From: Thetidibacter halocola
GTDB lineage: Bacteria > Pseudomonadota > Alphaproteobacteria > Rhodobacterales > Rhodobacteraceae
Assembly (NCBI RefSeq): GCF_018224955.1
Contig: NZ_JAGTUU010000001.1
Coordinates: 124,001 to 188,000, forward strand
Length of the DNA: 64,000 bases
Direction: 5' to 3'
The translations under genes were made by a program, and so were the position numbers. Of this stretch, positions 16,401-25,347 are shown in pieces. Each line of letters opens with the position of its first letter. Position 1 is the stretch's first letter. Under the pieces are notes generated by a model that was not told the origin of the DNA, did no database searches, and was given only the letters and a program-made list of their open reading frames with translations.

Positions 16401-16632
16401 GTTCGGTGATCAGCTTGACCGCGTCCTCGGCCCGCAGCCCGTCGGCCTGCACGTGGATGTCAACCAGCGGGACGGAAATCTGCGGCTCTTCCTCGCGGGG
16501 CAGGCTGACCAGGGCGATCATGCCCACGGCCAGCGAGGCCAGCAGCAACAGGGGGGTCAGCGGCGAGGCGATGAAGGCGCGGGTCAGGCGGCCAGCCAGA
16601 CCCAGCGCTGTTGCGGGATTGCCTTCACTCAT
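13417..16632 (-). CDS. RND-family efflux pump, inner-membrane transporter
   Basis: This 1,071-residue AcrB-like protein has an N-terminal membrane helix and PREEEPQISVPLVDI. Two large periplasmic loops are separated by membrane bundles. GILVDDAIVVIENI near residue 415 and PVPLTFLGIMVGHW in the second half are recognisable. The usual paired acidic residues of the proton relay are present in the LVDDAI stretch. It begins inside the last codons of the adaptor gene (8-base overlap), so the two are coupled. No outer-membrane TolC-type gene is adjacent. Substrate unknown; adjacency to puc appears incidental. Confidence 0.9.
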   Translation of the reverse strand: MSEGNPATALGLAGRLTRAFIASPLTPLLLLASLAVGMIALVSLPREEEPQISVPLVDIHVQADGLRAEDAVKLITEPLETVVKAIDEVEHVYSDTRDDRVMVTARFKVGIPADTAILRVRDKLMANLDRIPVGIPEPLVVGRGINDVAIVSLTFSPVAGEDGIGAAALTRIVREVQVELARIDDVGLTYLVGETDEALRVAPDPEKLALYGVTLQQLAGKVQGANSAAPAGLLRDGGEQVGLVIGKTLATPEEIANLELTTRDGRTVYVRDVATVGLADDLEEHRVSSFHRDEAGTVHRRPAVTLAVAKRAGANAVLVAEEILHRVEAMQGGLIPDSVSVEITRDYGETADEKANELLFHLGLATVSIVALVLVAIGWREAVVVALVIPVTILLTLFAAWIMGYTLNRVSLFALIFSIGILVDDAIVVIENIARHWAGRIGGRGPQDAAVAAVAEVGNPTIVATLTVVVALLPMLFVSGLMGPYMSPIPANASAAMIFSFFVAVMITPWLMLRIAGRAHAAHAHGDHAQGGWLGRLFAAVARPLLANKAVSGLFLIVAFVLSFGSLGALYTKDVTVKLLPFDNKSELAIVIDMPEGASVEATDAVASAAAHVALDLPEVHSAQTHAGTAAAFNFNGLVRHYFLRQSPELGEVQLNLAGKEERERSSHEIALDLRERLRALDLPEGAVIKVVEPPPGPPVIATLLAEIYGPDAETRHAVAARVREAFEGVPFVVDVDDSLGQQPRRLRAELSPSDLDFYRVQEADVLQTLRLLNGTTTVGYSHRGDGRRPIPIVIARDKGDRRMDERALSIPVPANAIPGERGVVELGDVIRVSEERASWPVFRHNGYDVVMVTGELAGDFEAPLYGMLAVAEALDAMTWTEAVPKPEIRLNGQPAETDRPVLLWDGEWEVTWVTFRDMGAAFGVALLGIYILVVAQFGSFRLPLVVLTPVPLTFLGIMVGHWLFAAPFSATSMIGFIALAGIIVRNSILLVDFIRHARPDGAVTIDVLIEAGATRFKPIVLTALAAMIGAVVILADPIFQGLAISLLFGLISSTVLTVLVIPAIYRVFKT

Positions 16633-17602
16633 GGCCGATCACCACGGTCTCGCCGGGTTCAAGCCCGGTCAGGATCTCCAGCCAGATGGCGCCGTCGCGG
16701 GTGACGCTGCCGCCAGGTACAACGGCACGGGTGCGAGGGCCCGCCTCGGTCTCGACCGTCACGAGGTCGAGTCCGCCATGCCGGGTCAGCGCCGCCTCCG
16801 GCACGAGGATCGCATCGCGGCTGCCCACGGGCAGGCGCACAGGCACGCGACGCCCGACGAAACGCCCATCAAGCCCCGCGACCTCGACATCCGCCTGCAC
16901 GCGGCCGCCCTCGATCTGCGGGTAGAGCTTGACCAGCGTGCCGCTGCCGCCGTCACCGATCTCGATCGCGTTGCCCTCGGCCAGGTCGCCGGCATGGCGT
17001 TCGGGGATCGACAGGCGCAGAAAGACGCCGCCCCCCGCGACCACGGCCGCAGCCTCGCCGGGATTGACCACCGAGCCGCGCGAGATCGGGACCGAGATCA
17101 CGATGCCGTCGCCCGGCGACAGGATCGCGCCCTCGGCGATCTGCTGTTCGACCACCAGGCGCTCGGCGCCCAGGCTGCTGATCTGCCCCTCGATCACGTC
17201 CACCGCGGTCTGGAGCTGGTCCAGCCGCTGCGTCGTGATGACCCCGCGCTCGATCAAGGTGCGGCCGCGTTCCAGGTCTGCCGTCGCGGTCTCGCGCTGG
17301 GCGTTCAGGGAGGACAACTGGGCATCGAGCGCGTTGATGCGGAATTGCAGCTTGTCGTCCACCACTAGCGCGACGCGTTGACCGGCGGTGACGCTGTCAC
17401 CCTCGGTCACGTCAAGCGCGACAACCGTGCCGCCGATCCGCGCCCGCGCGGGCACCCGGTCCCGCGCCTCGACCTGGCCAAAGACCGCCTTCCATTCGAC
17501 GATCGGAGCGGCGGTCACGGTGACGGTTTCCGCCAGGATACCCTGCCCGGCGGCGATCAACCAGGCCAGCAGGAACAGGAAATGTGGCGTGCCGATGCGC
17601 AT
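16625..17602 (-). CDS. RND efflux periplasmic adaptor
   Basis: This 325-residue membrane-fusion protein has an N-terminal signal sequence (MRIGTPHFLFLLAWLIAAG). A barrel-sandwich half follows (GGTVVALDVTEGDSVTAGQ), then a short coiled hairpin of about 90 residues (LDAQLSSLNAQRETATADLE) and the second barrel half (ILSPGDGIVISVPISRGSV). It links the RND transporter to an outer-membrane channel. GGAGG precedes the ATG at 17602. It overlaps the transporter start by eight bases. Confidence 0.88.
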   Translation of the reverse strand: MRIGTPHFLFLLAWLIAAGQGILAETVTVTAAPIVEWKAVFGQVEARDRVPARARIGGTVVALDVTEGDSVTAGQRVALVVDDKLQFRINALDAQLSSLNAQRETATADLERGRTLIERGVITTQRLDQLQTAVDVIEGQISSLGAERLVVEQQIAEGAILSPGDGIVISVPISRGSVVNPGEAAAVVAGGGVFLRLSIPERHAGDLAEGNAIEIGDGGSGTLVKLYPQIEGGRVQADVEVAGLDGRFVGRRVPVRLPVGSRDAILVPEAALTRHGGLDLVTVETEAGPRTRAVVPGGSVTRDGAIWLEILTGLEPGETVVIGHE

Positions 17603-17697
17603 GGTGTCCTCCGGGGTGTTTCGCGTGTGTCCACGCCTTATCGGCCAACCCGGCGGCGCCTGCGTTGATGAAGATCAACAAACGGAACAGGTCTTGC

Positions 17698-17713
17698 GGA
17701 CAGGGCGCTGTCC
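17698..17713 (-). terminator. Short hairpin downstream of the CAP/RTX gene
   Basis: GGACAG (17698-17703) pairs with CTGTCC (17708-17713) around GGCG, 8 bases past the gene's stop on the minus strand, followed by a weakly T-rich stretch. It is a possible terminator. Confidence 0.35.
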
Positions 17714-17721
17714 CGTCGACC

Positions 17722-19716
17722 TCAGACGAGGATGATGTCGTCCAGCAACCCGGTCGTGCTGGTCAGCCCCTCGAAGGTGAGGCTGTGACCATCCCCGAAG
17801 TCCAGCACGAGGCTGCCCGAGGACAGGTTGGACAATGCATCGAGCCGCGCCTGGCTCAATGCGCCGCCCCACAGTGTCGTGTCGATCTGGAGCGCGTCGA
17901 TACCGACCTGGTAATCGGTGATCCGGTCGGCGTCGATCGCATCGGCGAAGATGAACACATCCGCCCCGGTGCCACCCGCTGCAGTATCGTTGCCGCCGCC
18001 CATGCGGATCGTGTCATTGCCGGAGCCGCCCACCACGAAGTCGTCGCCGAACCGGGTCTGGTCGTTGTCGAACCACTGGTCGTCACCGTCCCCCAGGAAG
18101 GCACGGTCGCGGCCGTTGCCCCCGGCAACCGTATCATTGCCGGCACCGGCGTTCAGCGTGTCGTTCTGGTCGCCGCCGAACAGCCGGTCGTTGCCCAGGC
18201 GCCCCAGGATCAGGTCCTTGCCGTGCTCACCAAAGAAGACGTCGTCGCCCGCGCCGCCGCCGATCGTGTCGTTGCCGACATTGCCGTACACGGTATCCCG
18301 GCCGTTCACGCCGCCCTGGGCATTGTCGACGAACAGGTCATCACCAATGCCCATGTAGACAAGGTCGCGGCCGTTGCCGGCAGTGACGGTGTCCGCGCCA
18401 TCGCCAGCCTGCACGGTGTCAGACCCGGCACCGCCGAAAATCCCGTCGTCACCGTCGCCGCCAGAGATGCTGTCGGCCCCGTTCTGGCCATAGAAGACGT
18501 CGTTGCCGTGGCCGCCCAGGATCGTATCGTTGCCGCCATTGCCGAGCAGGATATCGTCGTCGTCGCCGCCCAGCAGCAGGTCGTCGCCGTCGCCCCCGGT
18601 CAGCGTGTCGCTGCCGCCAAGGCCGGTCAGCGTATCGGCGCCGTTGCCGCGCCCGGTCAGGCGGTTGGCGCCGTCATTGCCGGTGAGGGTCGCGTCCATT
18701 CCCAGCCCTGCGGTCAGGTCGCCATCGCCGGATCCCAACAGGACGGCCCGGGTGATCGGCATCGTTGCCGAGCCGCCCTCCGGCGTGCCGAAGGTCAGGC
18801 TGGTGGAGCTGCGCAGGATCCAGCCGTCTGACAGCCGGACGAAATCCAGCTTGGCATTCTCGCCGGCCATGTCGAGTGTCACCTGAACGCCACCGGCCAG
18901 GCCGGGCAGCGTTGCGGTAAAGGTGGTCGGGCCGGTTTCCTGTGTCGGGCGGAACTGGTAGCCACCGGACGACCAGCCATCGATCGTTCCGACCTCGGTC
19001 GCAAGACTGACGCCGCCCTGCCCTTCGCCCGACGTATACTGCCCGTCGCCATTGGCATCGGCAAAGACCACGCCGACGACCTGCGCCTTGTAGCTCCAGG
19101 TCGTGCCGAAGTTCTGTGTCACTACCCAGGGGCCGACCGACGTGCGCGCGTCGGTTTCGGCGATGACGGACATGCCGATTTCGGTATAGGTTGCGCTGAG
19201 CATCGAGTTGCGGTGGCCGGCGGGATCCTGCATGCCGTCACCGAGGCTGGCCCAGTTCGTGCGCAGCGTGTTGTTGGAAAAGTCGGTCGAATCATAACCC
19301 CAGTCGACATAGAACCCAGCATGGGCATGCAGCGGCGACTGGGAAAAGGCATAGACGTTCTCGCCGAGGGCGCTCCAGGTATAGCCGGCGGCCGTCACCC
19401 GGTTGCCAAGGGACGCTTCGCCCGGAACCTGGTGGCTTTGCAGATCTGCGTCAATCATCGCCGCGGTGTGGCCAGCAGCCGCGTCGGCCAGGCGATCGTT
19501 CCAGGCCAGTGGGGCCACGGCTGCATAGCTGTCGAGTTGCGCGCGAAAGGAGTCGAGATCGACACCGAAATAGCGCAGGGCCGTGGTGATGTCCCGGGTC
19601 GCGCCGGTGACGCTGGCCTCATCTGTTACCAGGAAGTCAAACTCACCTGCGGGGTCAAGCCTTGCACGGTTCAGAAGTTCCAGCATCTCTTGCTCGAAAT
19701 TCGTCGGGCTGGGCAT
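17722..19716 (-). CDS. Secreted CAP-domain protein with RTX calcium-binding repeats
   Basis: This 664-residue protein has no classical signal peptide. Residues 1-175 form a bacterial CAP/SCP domain: EMLELLNRARLDPAGEF, LADAAAGHTAAM, ALGENVYAF and DPAGHRNSML. A short beta domain with an EF-like loop (DANGDGQYTSGE) follows near residue 225. From about residue 340 to 590 there are many glycine/aspartate nonapeptides of the GGxGxDxL type. The C-terminal end is hydrophobic (LTFEGLTSTTGLLDDIILV). RTX repeats plus a hydrophobic uncleaved C-terminus mark type I secretion substrates. No type I exporter is encoded nearby. Confidence 0.85.
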   Translation of the reverse strand: MPSPTNFEQEMLELLNRARLDPAGEFDFLVTDEASVTGATRDITTALRYFGVDLDSFRAQLDSYAAVAPLAWNDRLADAAAGHTAAMIDADLQSHQVPGEASLGNRVTAAGYTWSALGENVYAFSQSPLHAHAGFYVDWGYDSTDFSNNTLRTNWASLGDGMQDPAGHRNSMLSATYTEIGMSVIAETDARTSVGPWVVTQNFGTTWSYKAQVVGVVFADANGDGQYTSGEGQGGVSLATEVGTIDGWSSGGYQFRPTQETGPTTFTATLPGLAGGVQVTLDMAGENAKLDFVRLSDGWILRSSTSLTFGTPEGGSATMPITRAVLLGSGDGDLTAGLGMDATLTGNDGANRLTGRGNGADTLTGLGGSDTLTGGDGDDLLLGGDDDDILLGNGGNDTILGGHGNDVFYGQNGADSISGGDGDDGIFGGAGSDTVQAGDGADTVTAGNGRDLVYMGIGDDLFVDNAQGGVNGRDTVYGNVGNDTIGGGAGDDVFFGEHGKDLILGRLGNDRLFGGDQNDTLNAGAGNDTVAGGNGRDRAFLGDGDDQWFDNDQTRFGDDFVVGGSGNDTIRMGGGNDTAAGGTGADVFIFADAIDADRITDYQVGIDALQIDTTLWGGALSQARLDALSNLSSGSLVLDFGDGHSLTFEGLTSTTGLLDDIILV
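17945..18690 (-). repeat. RTX nonapeptide repeat block within the CAP protein
   Basis: About 250 residues are built from glycine/aspartate units such as GGDGDDLLLGG, GNGGNDTILGG and GGSGNDTIRMG. These fold as a calcium-binding beta roll outside the cell. Confidence 0.8.
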
Positions 19717-19904
19717 GGGTCTGGACTCCGTTCTGCGTGCGTCTGCGTCCCTGCAATGAGCATGGAATTCGGCCGATCTCGTGGCATTGAACCGGCGAAA
19801 AAAGGAAGAAACAACCGCAACCGGGTATCATCTGCGCGTGATTTCGCTCAAATGCGATCCGCTTTCGGTTGCGGCGCCGTTGCCCTCGGCAGGACCGGAG
19901 GAGA

Positions 19905-21638
19905 TCACGCCGCCCGGGTCATCGCGGATGGCGCGGCCTCCGTCCCGGAAGAGAGTTCAAACCGCTCGACCTGACCGGACAGCCCCTCGGCCTGCTGACG
20001 CAGCATATGGGCTGCGGCGGTCGCCTCTTCGACCATCGCGGCATTCTGCTGCGTCACCTGGTCCAGGCTGGCGACGCCGGCATTGATCTGCGACAGGCCT
20101 TGCGCCTGTTCGTTTGCCGCCTTGGCGATGCCGGAAACCAGCTGCGAGATGTCGGCGACCTCGCGCACCACATCCTCGAGCGCCGCACCCGCGCGTTGGA
20201 CAAGGTCGACCCCGCTCTTGACCTGCTCGGACGAGCCTGAGATCAGGTCCTTGATCTGGCGGGCCGCGTCGGAACTGCGCTGGGCCAGCGCGCGGACCTC
20301 GGAGGCGACCACGGCAAAGCCCTTGCCTGACTCGCCGGCGCGGGCGGCCTCGACACCGGCGTTCAGCGCCAGGAGGTTGGTCTGGAAGGCGATGTCGTCG
20401 ATCACCGAGATGATCTCTCCGATCTGGCCCGAGGACGTCTCGATCGCGCTCATCGCGCTCATCGCCTGGCGCATGACCTCGTCGTTGCGCGCGGCCTTTT
20501 CTCGGGCGGTCTGGACGGCGCGATCGGCGTCATCGGCATTGGTGGCGGTCACCCGCACGCTCGACGACAGTTCGTCCAGGGCCGCGGCGGTCTGTTCCAG
20601 CGTCGCGGCCTGGGTTTCGGTCCGGCGCGACAGATCGTCCGAGGCCGCCGCGATCTCGTCCGAGCCGCTACGGATCGAGGAGGCGGTCTCGCCCACGGCG
20701 CGAATGGCGTCGCCGACGCTTGTCAGGGCGCGATTGAAATTGTCCCGCAGGGTTTCATACTCGGGCGGGAAGATGTCGGTGATGCGGCGCGACAGCAATC
20801 CATGCGACAGCGCGTCGAGCCCCTGCGCCAGGCGTTCGACCACCTGGGCCTGATCCTGGTGCGCGGCGGCCTGCGCCGCTTCAAGACTGCGCGCCTTCTT
20901 CAGTCCTTCGACCAGCTGCGCGAGATCGGCTGCGATACCTCCGATCTCGTCCCGGCGGTCCTGCATCGGAACGGGCTGATCATAGTCGCCCCGCGCAACG
21001 GCATCGACAGAGGCGCGCAGGGTCGCAAGCGGCCGCCCCAGTTGACGGCGCAGCAACCAAAGCACCGCCAGCGACACGATCCCGAGCACGGCGATTGCCT
21101 CGATGATGACCTGCCGATGCTCGGCCAGGGCCATCTCGACCGCGGTGTCGTCGCTCCAGGCCATGGCGACGATGCCGACTGCAGGCCCCTCGGGCGCGGC
21201 CAGAACCGGCACCGCAAGGCTGAGACCGCCATCGGCCACCGTGTTGCCAGCCTGCGACAGGCCCGAACGGGCGAGTTCGGTCAACGCGCCGAGCATGCCT
21301 TGGGCACCCTCGGCCGCGGCCGAGGACAGAACCGTGCCCTCTGCATCCAGCACCACGGCGGCAAGGCCCGAACTGCCAGCGGATTTCATCGCCGTATCCA
21401 CGACGCCCTCGATCTGCGGCAGCGCCTTGAACCGGATCGGCTTGACGAGTTCCTCAGCCTTCAGCGTGACGGTGCGGTCCGCGGCATCGACGACCCGCTG
21501 GCTGGCAAGGCTGACGACAAGCCGGCCCGCCTCGAACGCGAGAACCCCGGCGACGAGTACCGTGGCCAGCACCATGACGGCGGCTGTCCGGACAAAGACG
21601 GAATGCCTGACGGTTCCGATCCAATGCATCGCTTTCAC
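19905..21638 (-). CDS. Methyl-accepting chemotaxis protein
   Basis: This 577-residue transmembrane chemoreceptor has a first membrane helix at residues 13-33 and a periplasmic region of about 145 residues. A second helix ([17 protein letters not shown]) lies near 185, followed by a HAMP-like region ([18 protein letters not shown]). The signalling domain has the hairpin tip [29 protein letters not shown] near residue 430. The GTG start at 21638 is preceded by GGAGGAG. It lies 46 bases after a gene for a periplasmic Cache-like protein on the same strand, which may present ligand to it. The 188 bases upstream of the CAP gene, on the far side, hold nothing recognisable. Confidence 0.92.
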   Translation of the reverse strand: MKAMHWIGTVRHSVFVRTAAVMVLATVLVAGVLAFEAGRLVVSLASQRVVDAADRTVTLKAEELVKPIRFKALPQIEGVVDTAMKSAGSSGLAAVVLDAEGTVLSSAAAEGAQGMLGALTELARSGLSQAGNTVADGGLSLAVPVLAAPEGPAVGIVAMAWSDDTAVEMALAEHRQVIIEAIAVLGIVSLAVLWLLRRQLGRPLATLRASVDAVARGDYDQPVPMQDRRDEIGGIAADLAQLVEGLKKARSLEAAQAAAHQDQAQVVERLAQGLDALSHGLLSRRITDIFPPEYETLRDNFNRALTSVGDAIRAVGETASSIRSGSDEIAAASDDLSRRTETQAATLEQTAAALDELSSSVRVTATNADDADRAVQTAREKAARNDEVMRQAMSAMSAIETSSGQIGEIISVIDDIAFQTNLLALNAGVEAARAGESGKGFAVVASEVRALAQRSSDAARQIKDLISGSSEQVKSGVDLVQRAGAALEDVVREVADISQLVSGIAKAANEQAQGLSQINAGVASLDQVTQQNAAMVEEATAAAHMLRQQAEGLSGQVERFELSSGTEAAPSAMTRAA

Positions 21639-21684
21639 GTTTCTCTCCTCCTGGTCGCGATCGATCCTGCGGGCCGGGACGCGC

Positions 21685-22257
21685 TTACATCAGCGCTTCG
21701 GCGTCCACGCCGACGGTCATCGCGCCGATCGCTGCGCCGGTGGCGGGATCGACGATGGTGAACGAGATCTGCGCCTGGTAGCTCTGGCTGGATTCGTCGA
21801 ATTCCACCTCGCTGATATGGACGGCGCCGACGCCCTTGCCGAAGGTTTCCTGGAACTTCGCCTCATCCCCCTGCCAGTAGTCGGAGGTCACGTCGGAGGC
21901 GGCAACGTTCAGGCCCAGATTGTCCATCACGAAGACCTCGGTGATGGCACCGCCGGTCGCGGCGACCTGCGTGCGCAGGAAATCGGCCGCGGCGTTAGCC
22001 AGAACGGAATCGACGTGCGGTGTCGCGGCGGTGCCGACCTCGGCCCGCCAGGCCTGGTCCAGCGCCTCGATGGCGGCGGCATCCAGACCGGTGTGTTTGA
22101 CATTCTGCGCCTGGATCGCCTGGATCAGGACAGGATCCTGTGCCCAGGGCATGATCTGCGCGTCGAGATAGGACTGCATCGAGGATTTCACGTCGACGGC
22201 ATGGGCGGCGGGGGCCATCAGTGCGACGGCGGCGGCGGCAAGAAGAAGACGGGGCAT
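21685..22257 (-). CDS. Periplasmic Cache-like sensor protein
   Basis: This 190-residue protein has a signal peptide ([20 protein letters not shown]). The mature part is a single PDC/Cache-like domain: [20 protein letters not shown], then [16 protein letters not shown] and [24 protein letters not shown] precedes the chosen ATG at 22257; an upstream in-frame ATG would spoil the signal peptide. Cache domains usually form the ligand-binding part of chemoreceptors. Here the domain is separate and soluble, directly before the chemoreceptor gene. Confidence 0.75.
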   Translation of the reverse strand: MPRLLLAAAAVALMAPAAHAVDVKSSMQSYLDAQIMPWAQDPVLIQAIQAQNVKHTGLDAAAIEALDQAWRAEVGTAATPHVDSVLANAAADFLRTQVAATGGAITEVFVMDNLGLNVAASDVTSDYWQGDEAKFQETFGKGVGAVHISEVEFDESSQSYQAQISFTIVDPATGAAIGAMTVGVDAEALM

Positions 22258-22442
22258 TGCAGACTCCGATTGTTTCAGAACTGCCCGCAGCCTAGGCACC
22301 GGTCTGCTTACAGGTGGTTAAGAACACCCGTTTCGCTCGCATTCGAAACAGTTTCCAGAAAGCGAATCCGGTGTCGCTTTCGGGCAAGACCGCACGCCAC
22401 CCGCTGTCCGACACTTGCACGACAAGCAGATGGGAGGCCGCC

Positions 22443-23981
22443 ATGACCGAAACGACCCTGCGCCGCTCGGGCGGCCGTGCCGCGCGCCTGAGTGCGCGCG
22501 CCTCCGTGGCGGAACCCGCGATGCGCCCGATCAGGCCCGGCTTGCGGGGTGGACAGTATCGCCCCCTCAGCGACGCGGACGTGCAACGCATCCACGAGGC
22601 CGCCCTGCGCGCATTGTTCGAGATCGGCCTGGCCGACGCGCCCGAAAGCGGCATCGCGGCGATGACGGCGGCGGGTGCGATCCTGGGCACGGACCGGCGG
22701 TTGCGGTTTCCGCCCGCGATGGTCGAGGACGCGCTGGCGCGGACGCGGCGCGACCTGGTGCTGTTCGGCCGCAGCCCCGAGAACGACCTCGACCTGTCGG
22801 GAACCCGCGTGCATTTCGGCACGGCCGGCGCCGCGGTGCACATGGTCGACGTCGAGACCGATCGCTATCGCGAAAGCACGGTCGCCGACCTGCATGACGC
22901 GGCCCGCATCGCCGATGTTCTGGACAACATCCATTTCGTGCAGCGCCCGATGGTCTGCCGCGACATTCCCGACAACCTGGAAATGGACCTCAACACGATC
23001 TATGCCTGCTGCACCGGCACGCTGAAACACGTGGGCACATCCTTTACCGACCCGGATTTCGTCGATGATGCGCTGGAACTGCTGCACATGATCGCCGGGT
23101 CCGAGGCAGCGTGGCGCGACCGGCCCTTCGTCTCGAACTCAAACTGTTTCGTCGTGCCGCCGATGAAATTCGCCACCGAAAGCTGCAAGGTGATGGAGGC
23201 CTGCATCCGCGGCGGAATGCCGGTGCTGCTGCTCAGCGCGGGCCAGGCTGGCGCGACCGCACCCGTCACCATCGCCGGCGCCATCGTGCAGGCGGTGGCG
23301 GAATGCCTCGCGGGCCTGTGCTATGTCGACGCGCTCGCGCCGGGGCATCCGGTGATCTTCGGCACCTGGCCCTTTGTCAGCGACCTGCGCACCGGCGCGA
23401 TGTCCGGCGGTTCGGGCGAGCAGGCGCTGCTGACGGCGGGCTGCGCGCAGATGCATGCCTTCTACGGGCTGCCGGGCGGTGCCGCCGCGGGCATCGCCGA
23501 CAGCAAACGTCCCGACATGCAGGCCGGGTGGGAGCAGATGTGCTCGAACGTCATGGCGGGGCTTGCGGGGCTGAACATGGTCTACGAGGCGGCGGGGATG
23601 CACGCCTCACTGCTGGGCTTCTGCCATGAAAGCCTGATCCTGGGCGACGACCTGATCGGACAGGCGCTGCGCTGCGTGCGCGGCATCGAGGTGGACGACG
23701 ACACGCTGGCGCTGGACGCCATCCGCGACGCGTGCATCGGCGGCGTGGGCCATTACCTCGGGTCCAGTCAGACGCTGGCGCGGATGCAGCGGGACTATGT
23801 CTATCCCGCGCTCGGCGACCGGTCATCGCCGAAGGAATGGGAGGAACGCGGCAAGCCCGACCTGCTGGCGCAAACCACGGCGCGCAAGATGGCGATCCTG
23901 GCCACCACGCCCCGCGCAAGGCTGGACCCCGCCACTGACAAGGCTATCCGGGCGCGCTTCCGCATTCACCTGCCGGCCTGA
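22443..23981 (+). CDS. MttB-family (trimethylamine methyltransferase-like) protein, non-pyrrolysine
   Basis: This 512-residue protein is of the COG5598 type. Recognisable stretches are PIRPGLRGGQYRPLSDADV, MSGGSGEQALLTAGCAQM and LGFCHESLILGDDLIGQALR. The frame has no in-frame amber codon, so the pyrrolysine of true MttB is absent; such proteins (for example MtgB) demethylate glycine betaine or other quaternary amines with a corrinoid partner. The ATG at 22443 has GGGAGG upstream; the frame extends further but without a good site. No corrinoid protein or reductive-activase gene is adjacent, so the substrate is uncertain. Confidence 0.85.
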   Translation: MTETTLRRSGGRAARLSARASVAEPAMRPIRPGLRGGQYRPLSDADVQRIHEAALRALFEIGLADAPESGIAAMTAAGAILGTDRRLRFPPAMVEDALARTRRDLVLFGRSPENDLDLSGTRVHFGTAGAAVHMVDVETDRYRESTVADLHDAARIADVLDNIHFVQRPMVCRDIPDNLEMDLNTIYACCTGTLKHVGTSFTDPDFVDDALELLHMIAGSEAAWRDRPFVSNSNCFVVPPMKFATESCKVMEACIRGGMPVLLLSAGQAGATAPVTIAGAIVQAVAECLAGLCYVDALAPGHPVIFGTWPFVSDLRTGAMSGGSGEQALLTAGCAQMHAFYGLPGGAAAGIADSKRPDMQAGWEQMCSNVMAGLAGLNMVYEAAGMHASLLGFCHESLILGDDLIGQALRCVRGIEVDDDTLALDAIRDACIGGVGHYLGSSQTLARMQRDYVYPALGDRSSPKEWEERGKPDLLAQTTARKMAILATTPRARLDPATDKAIRARFRIHLPA

Positions 23982-24059
23982 CCCAAGGGCGCGCATCGAG
24001 GGGGCTTCCCGGGACTCACCGGAACGGGTAGTGTCCCGGCCTCAACGAAAGCCTCCACC

Positions 24060-24389
24060 ATGCCCTACATGATCCTTGCCCTCGCGGTCCTGGCCGAGAC
24101 CATCGGCACGACTGCCCTTCAGGCCAGCCAGCAGTTCACCCGCCCCGGACCGAGCGTCGTCGTCGTCCTCGCCTATGGCGCCGCCTTCTACCTTCTGTCG
24201 ATGGCGCTCAATCACTTCCCGGTTGGCATCGCCTATGCGATCTGGTCCGGCCTTGGCATCATGCTGATCGCGCTGATCGGCTGGACCGTCTTTGGCCAGC
24301 GGCTGGACTGGCCCGCAATCCTCGGCATGGGCATGATCCTGGGTGGAATCCTGGTGATCAACCTGTTCTCCTCGGCAACCCATCCCTGA
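24060..24389 (+). CDS. Small multidrug resistance (SMR) efflux protein
   Basis: This 109-residue protein has four hydrophobic helices in the EmrE/QacE family. The essential membrane glutamate is present in LAVLAETIGTTAL (residue 13). GIAYAIWSGLGIMLIALIGW and GMGMILGGILVINLFS are family-typical. It exports cationic compounds by proton exchange; the family also includes guanidinium and osmolyte exporters. The ribosome site is weak. Confidence 0.9.
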   Translation: MPYMILALAVLAETIGTTALQASQQFTRPGPSVVVVLAYGAAFYLLSMALNHFPVGIAYAIWSGLGIMLIALIGWTVFGQRLDWPAILGMGMILGGILVINLFSSATHP

Positions 24390-24397
24390 AGGGAAAA

Positions 24398-24420
24398 CCC
24401 CCGGCGGAAAGCGCCGGGGG
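24398..24420 (-). terminator. Rho-independent terminator between convergent genes
   Basis: CCCCCGGCG (24398-24406) and CGCCGGGGG (24412-24420) form a perfect 9-bp stem with loop GAAAG. Read on the minus strand it is followed by GTTTTCCC, so it chiefly ends the outer-membrane barrel gene, but it may serve both directions. Confidence 0.75.
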
Positions 24421-24447
24421 TCCGTGCCTTGCAGGAGGGATCGCGCG

Positions 24448-25032
24448 TCAGAAGCGCAGGGTTCCACGCAGCGAATAGCTCTGCGCCTCCGCGTCGATGC
24501 CCGAACCGCCGATGTCGTCAAACCGGTGCATCAAGGCCTCGCTGCCGATCGAGAACCGGTCTGTCAGGCGGTACTCGACACCAACACCGCCGACCGGGCC
24601 GTTGGCCGTGCCCAGCGACGTATCGATGCGCGCCGCACCGGCGGTGCCGTAGATCAGCGTGCGGCCAGCGTCATAGCCCGCGCGCAGCTTGATACGCGCG
24701 ACGTTGTCCACGTCGACGCCACCGATGTCATAGTCGTTGCCGGCCTGGACCTCGGCCTCGCCGCCCAGGACGAAGGCGCCAAAGTCGTAGTCATAGCCTG
24801 CATGAAGGCCGTAGACGCCGCCCGTCTCGGACGTGCCCGCGGCCTGGGTGTCGAGTCGGCCGAGGCTCAGGCCCGCGTAACCGCCGGTCCAGTCGCCACC
24901 CAGAGGTGCGGCGACCGGGGCCACCGGCGCCATCGGAACCGGATCGACCGGTGCGGCGTCGATGCTGCCGGCCATTGCGGGGGCTGCGGCCATTGCGGTT
25001 GCGGCCGCTAGGGCAAGAATGCTCGATTTCAT
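24448..25032 (-). CDS. Outer-membrane beta-barrel protein
   Basis: This 194-residue protein has a signal peptide (MKSSILALAAATAMAAAPAMA) and a proline-rich linker (VDPVPMAPVAPVAAP). An approximately eight-stranded barrel of the Omp25/31 or OmpA-like class follows: WTGGYAGLSLGRLD, GLHAGYDYDFGAFVLGGEAE, and a last strand ending in LRF. The terminal Phe is the usual barrel-assembly signal. Role unknown; such proteins are often abundant structural proteins. Confidence 0.82.
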   Translation of the reverse strand: MKSSILALAAATAMAAAPAMAGSIDAAPVDPVPMAPVAPVAAPLGGDWTGGYAGLSLGRLDTQAAGTSETGGVYGLHAGYDYDFGAFVLGGEAEVQAGNDYDIGGVDVDNVARIKLRAGYDAGRTLIYGTAGAARIDTSLGTANGPVGGVGVEYRLTDRFSIGSEALMHRFDDIGGSGIDAEAQSYSLRGTLRF

Positions 25033-25347
25033 GACTGTCTCCTTTATTGACTGTCTCCGCGCCCCCCTCGGGTTGCGCGGTCACGGGATACATGTGGCGA
25101 CCCGTTGCAGCCGTTCAACCGGTTGAGCCACCCGCTGTTTCCCGCCCGGCCCCTGCCCCGGCGTCACCGGCCAAAGCCTGCCGGGCCTTGCTATCCCAAC
25201 CGGCCGAAACCCGCCGGTTCCCGCAACCGCTCGCACGCTCGTGAAGCGTCGCCGGCTTGCAACAGCCGGTCGCCCGCCACATTTGCGCTGGTCTTTTCAG
25301 CCGGTCCCGGCTAGGTCCGCGCCAACTCCGATCAAAGGAACGATCCC
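25033..25347. promoter_or_regulatory. Divergent intergenic region with CCGGTT inverted repeats
   Basis: The 315 bases between the barrel gene and typA hold no gene. They contain a perfect 12-bp palindrome TCAACCGGTTGA at 25115-25126 and a 7-bp inverted repeat AACCGGC/GCCGGTT near 25199-25220. Further AGCCGGT copies lie closer to typA. These could be operator or leader structures for either gene. Confidence 0.35.

Noticed and set aside
14482-16704. Long + strand open frame opposite the RND pump
   Set aside because: Its composition is that of a high-GC shadow, and the minus-strand RND protein is clear.
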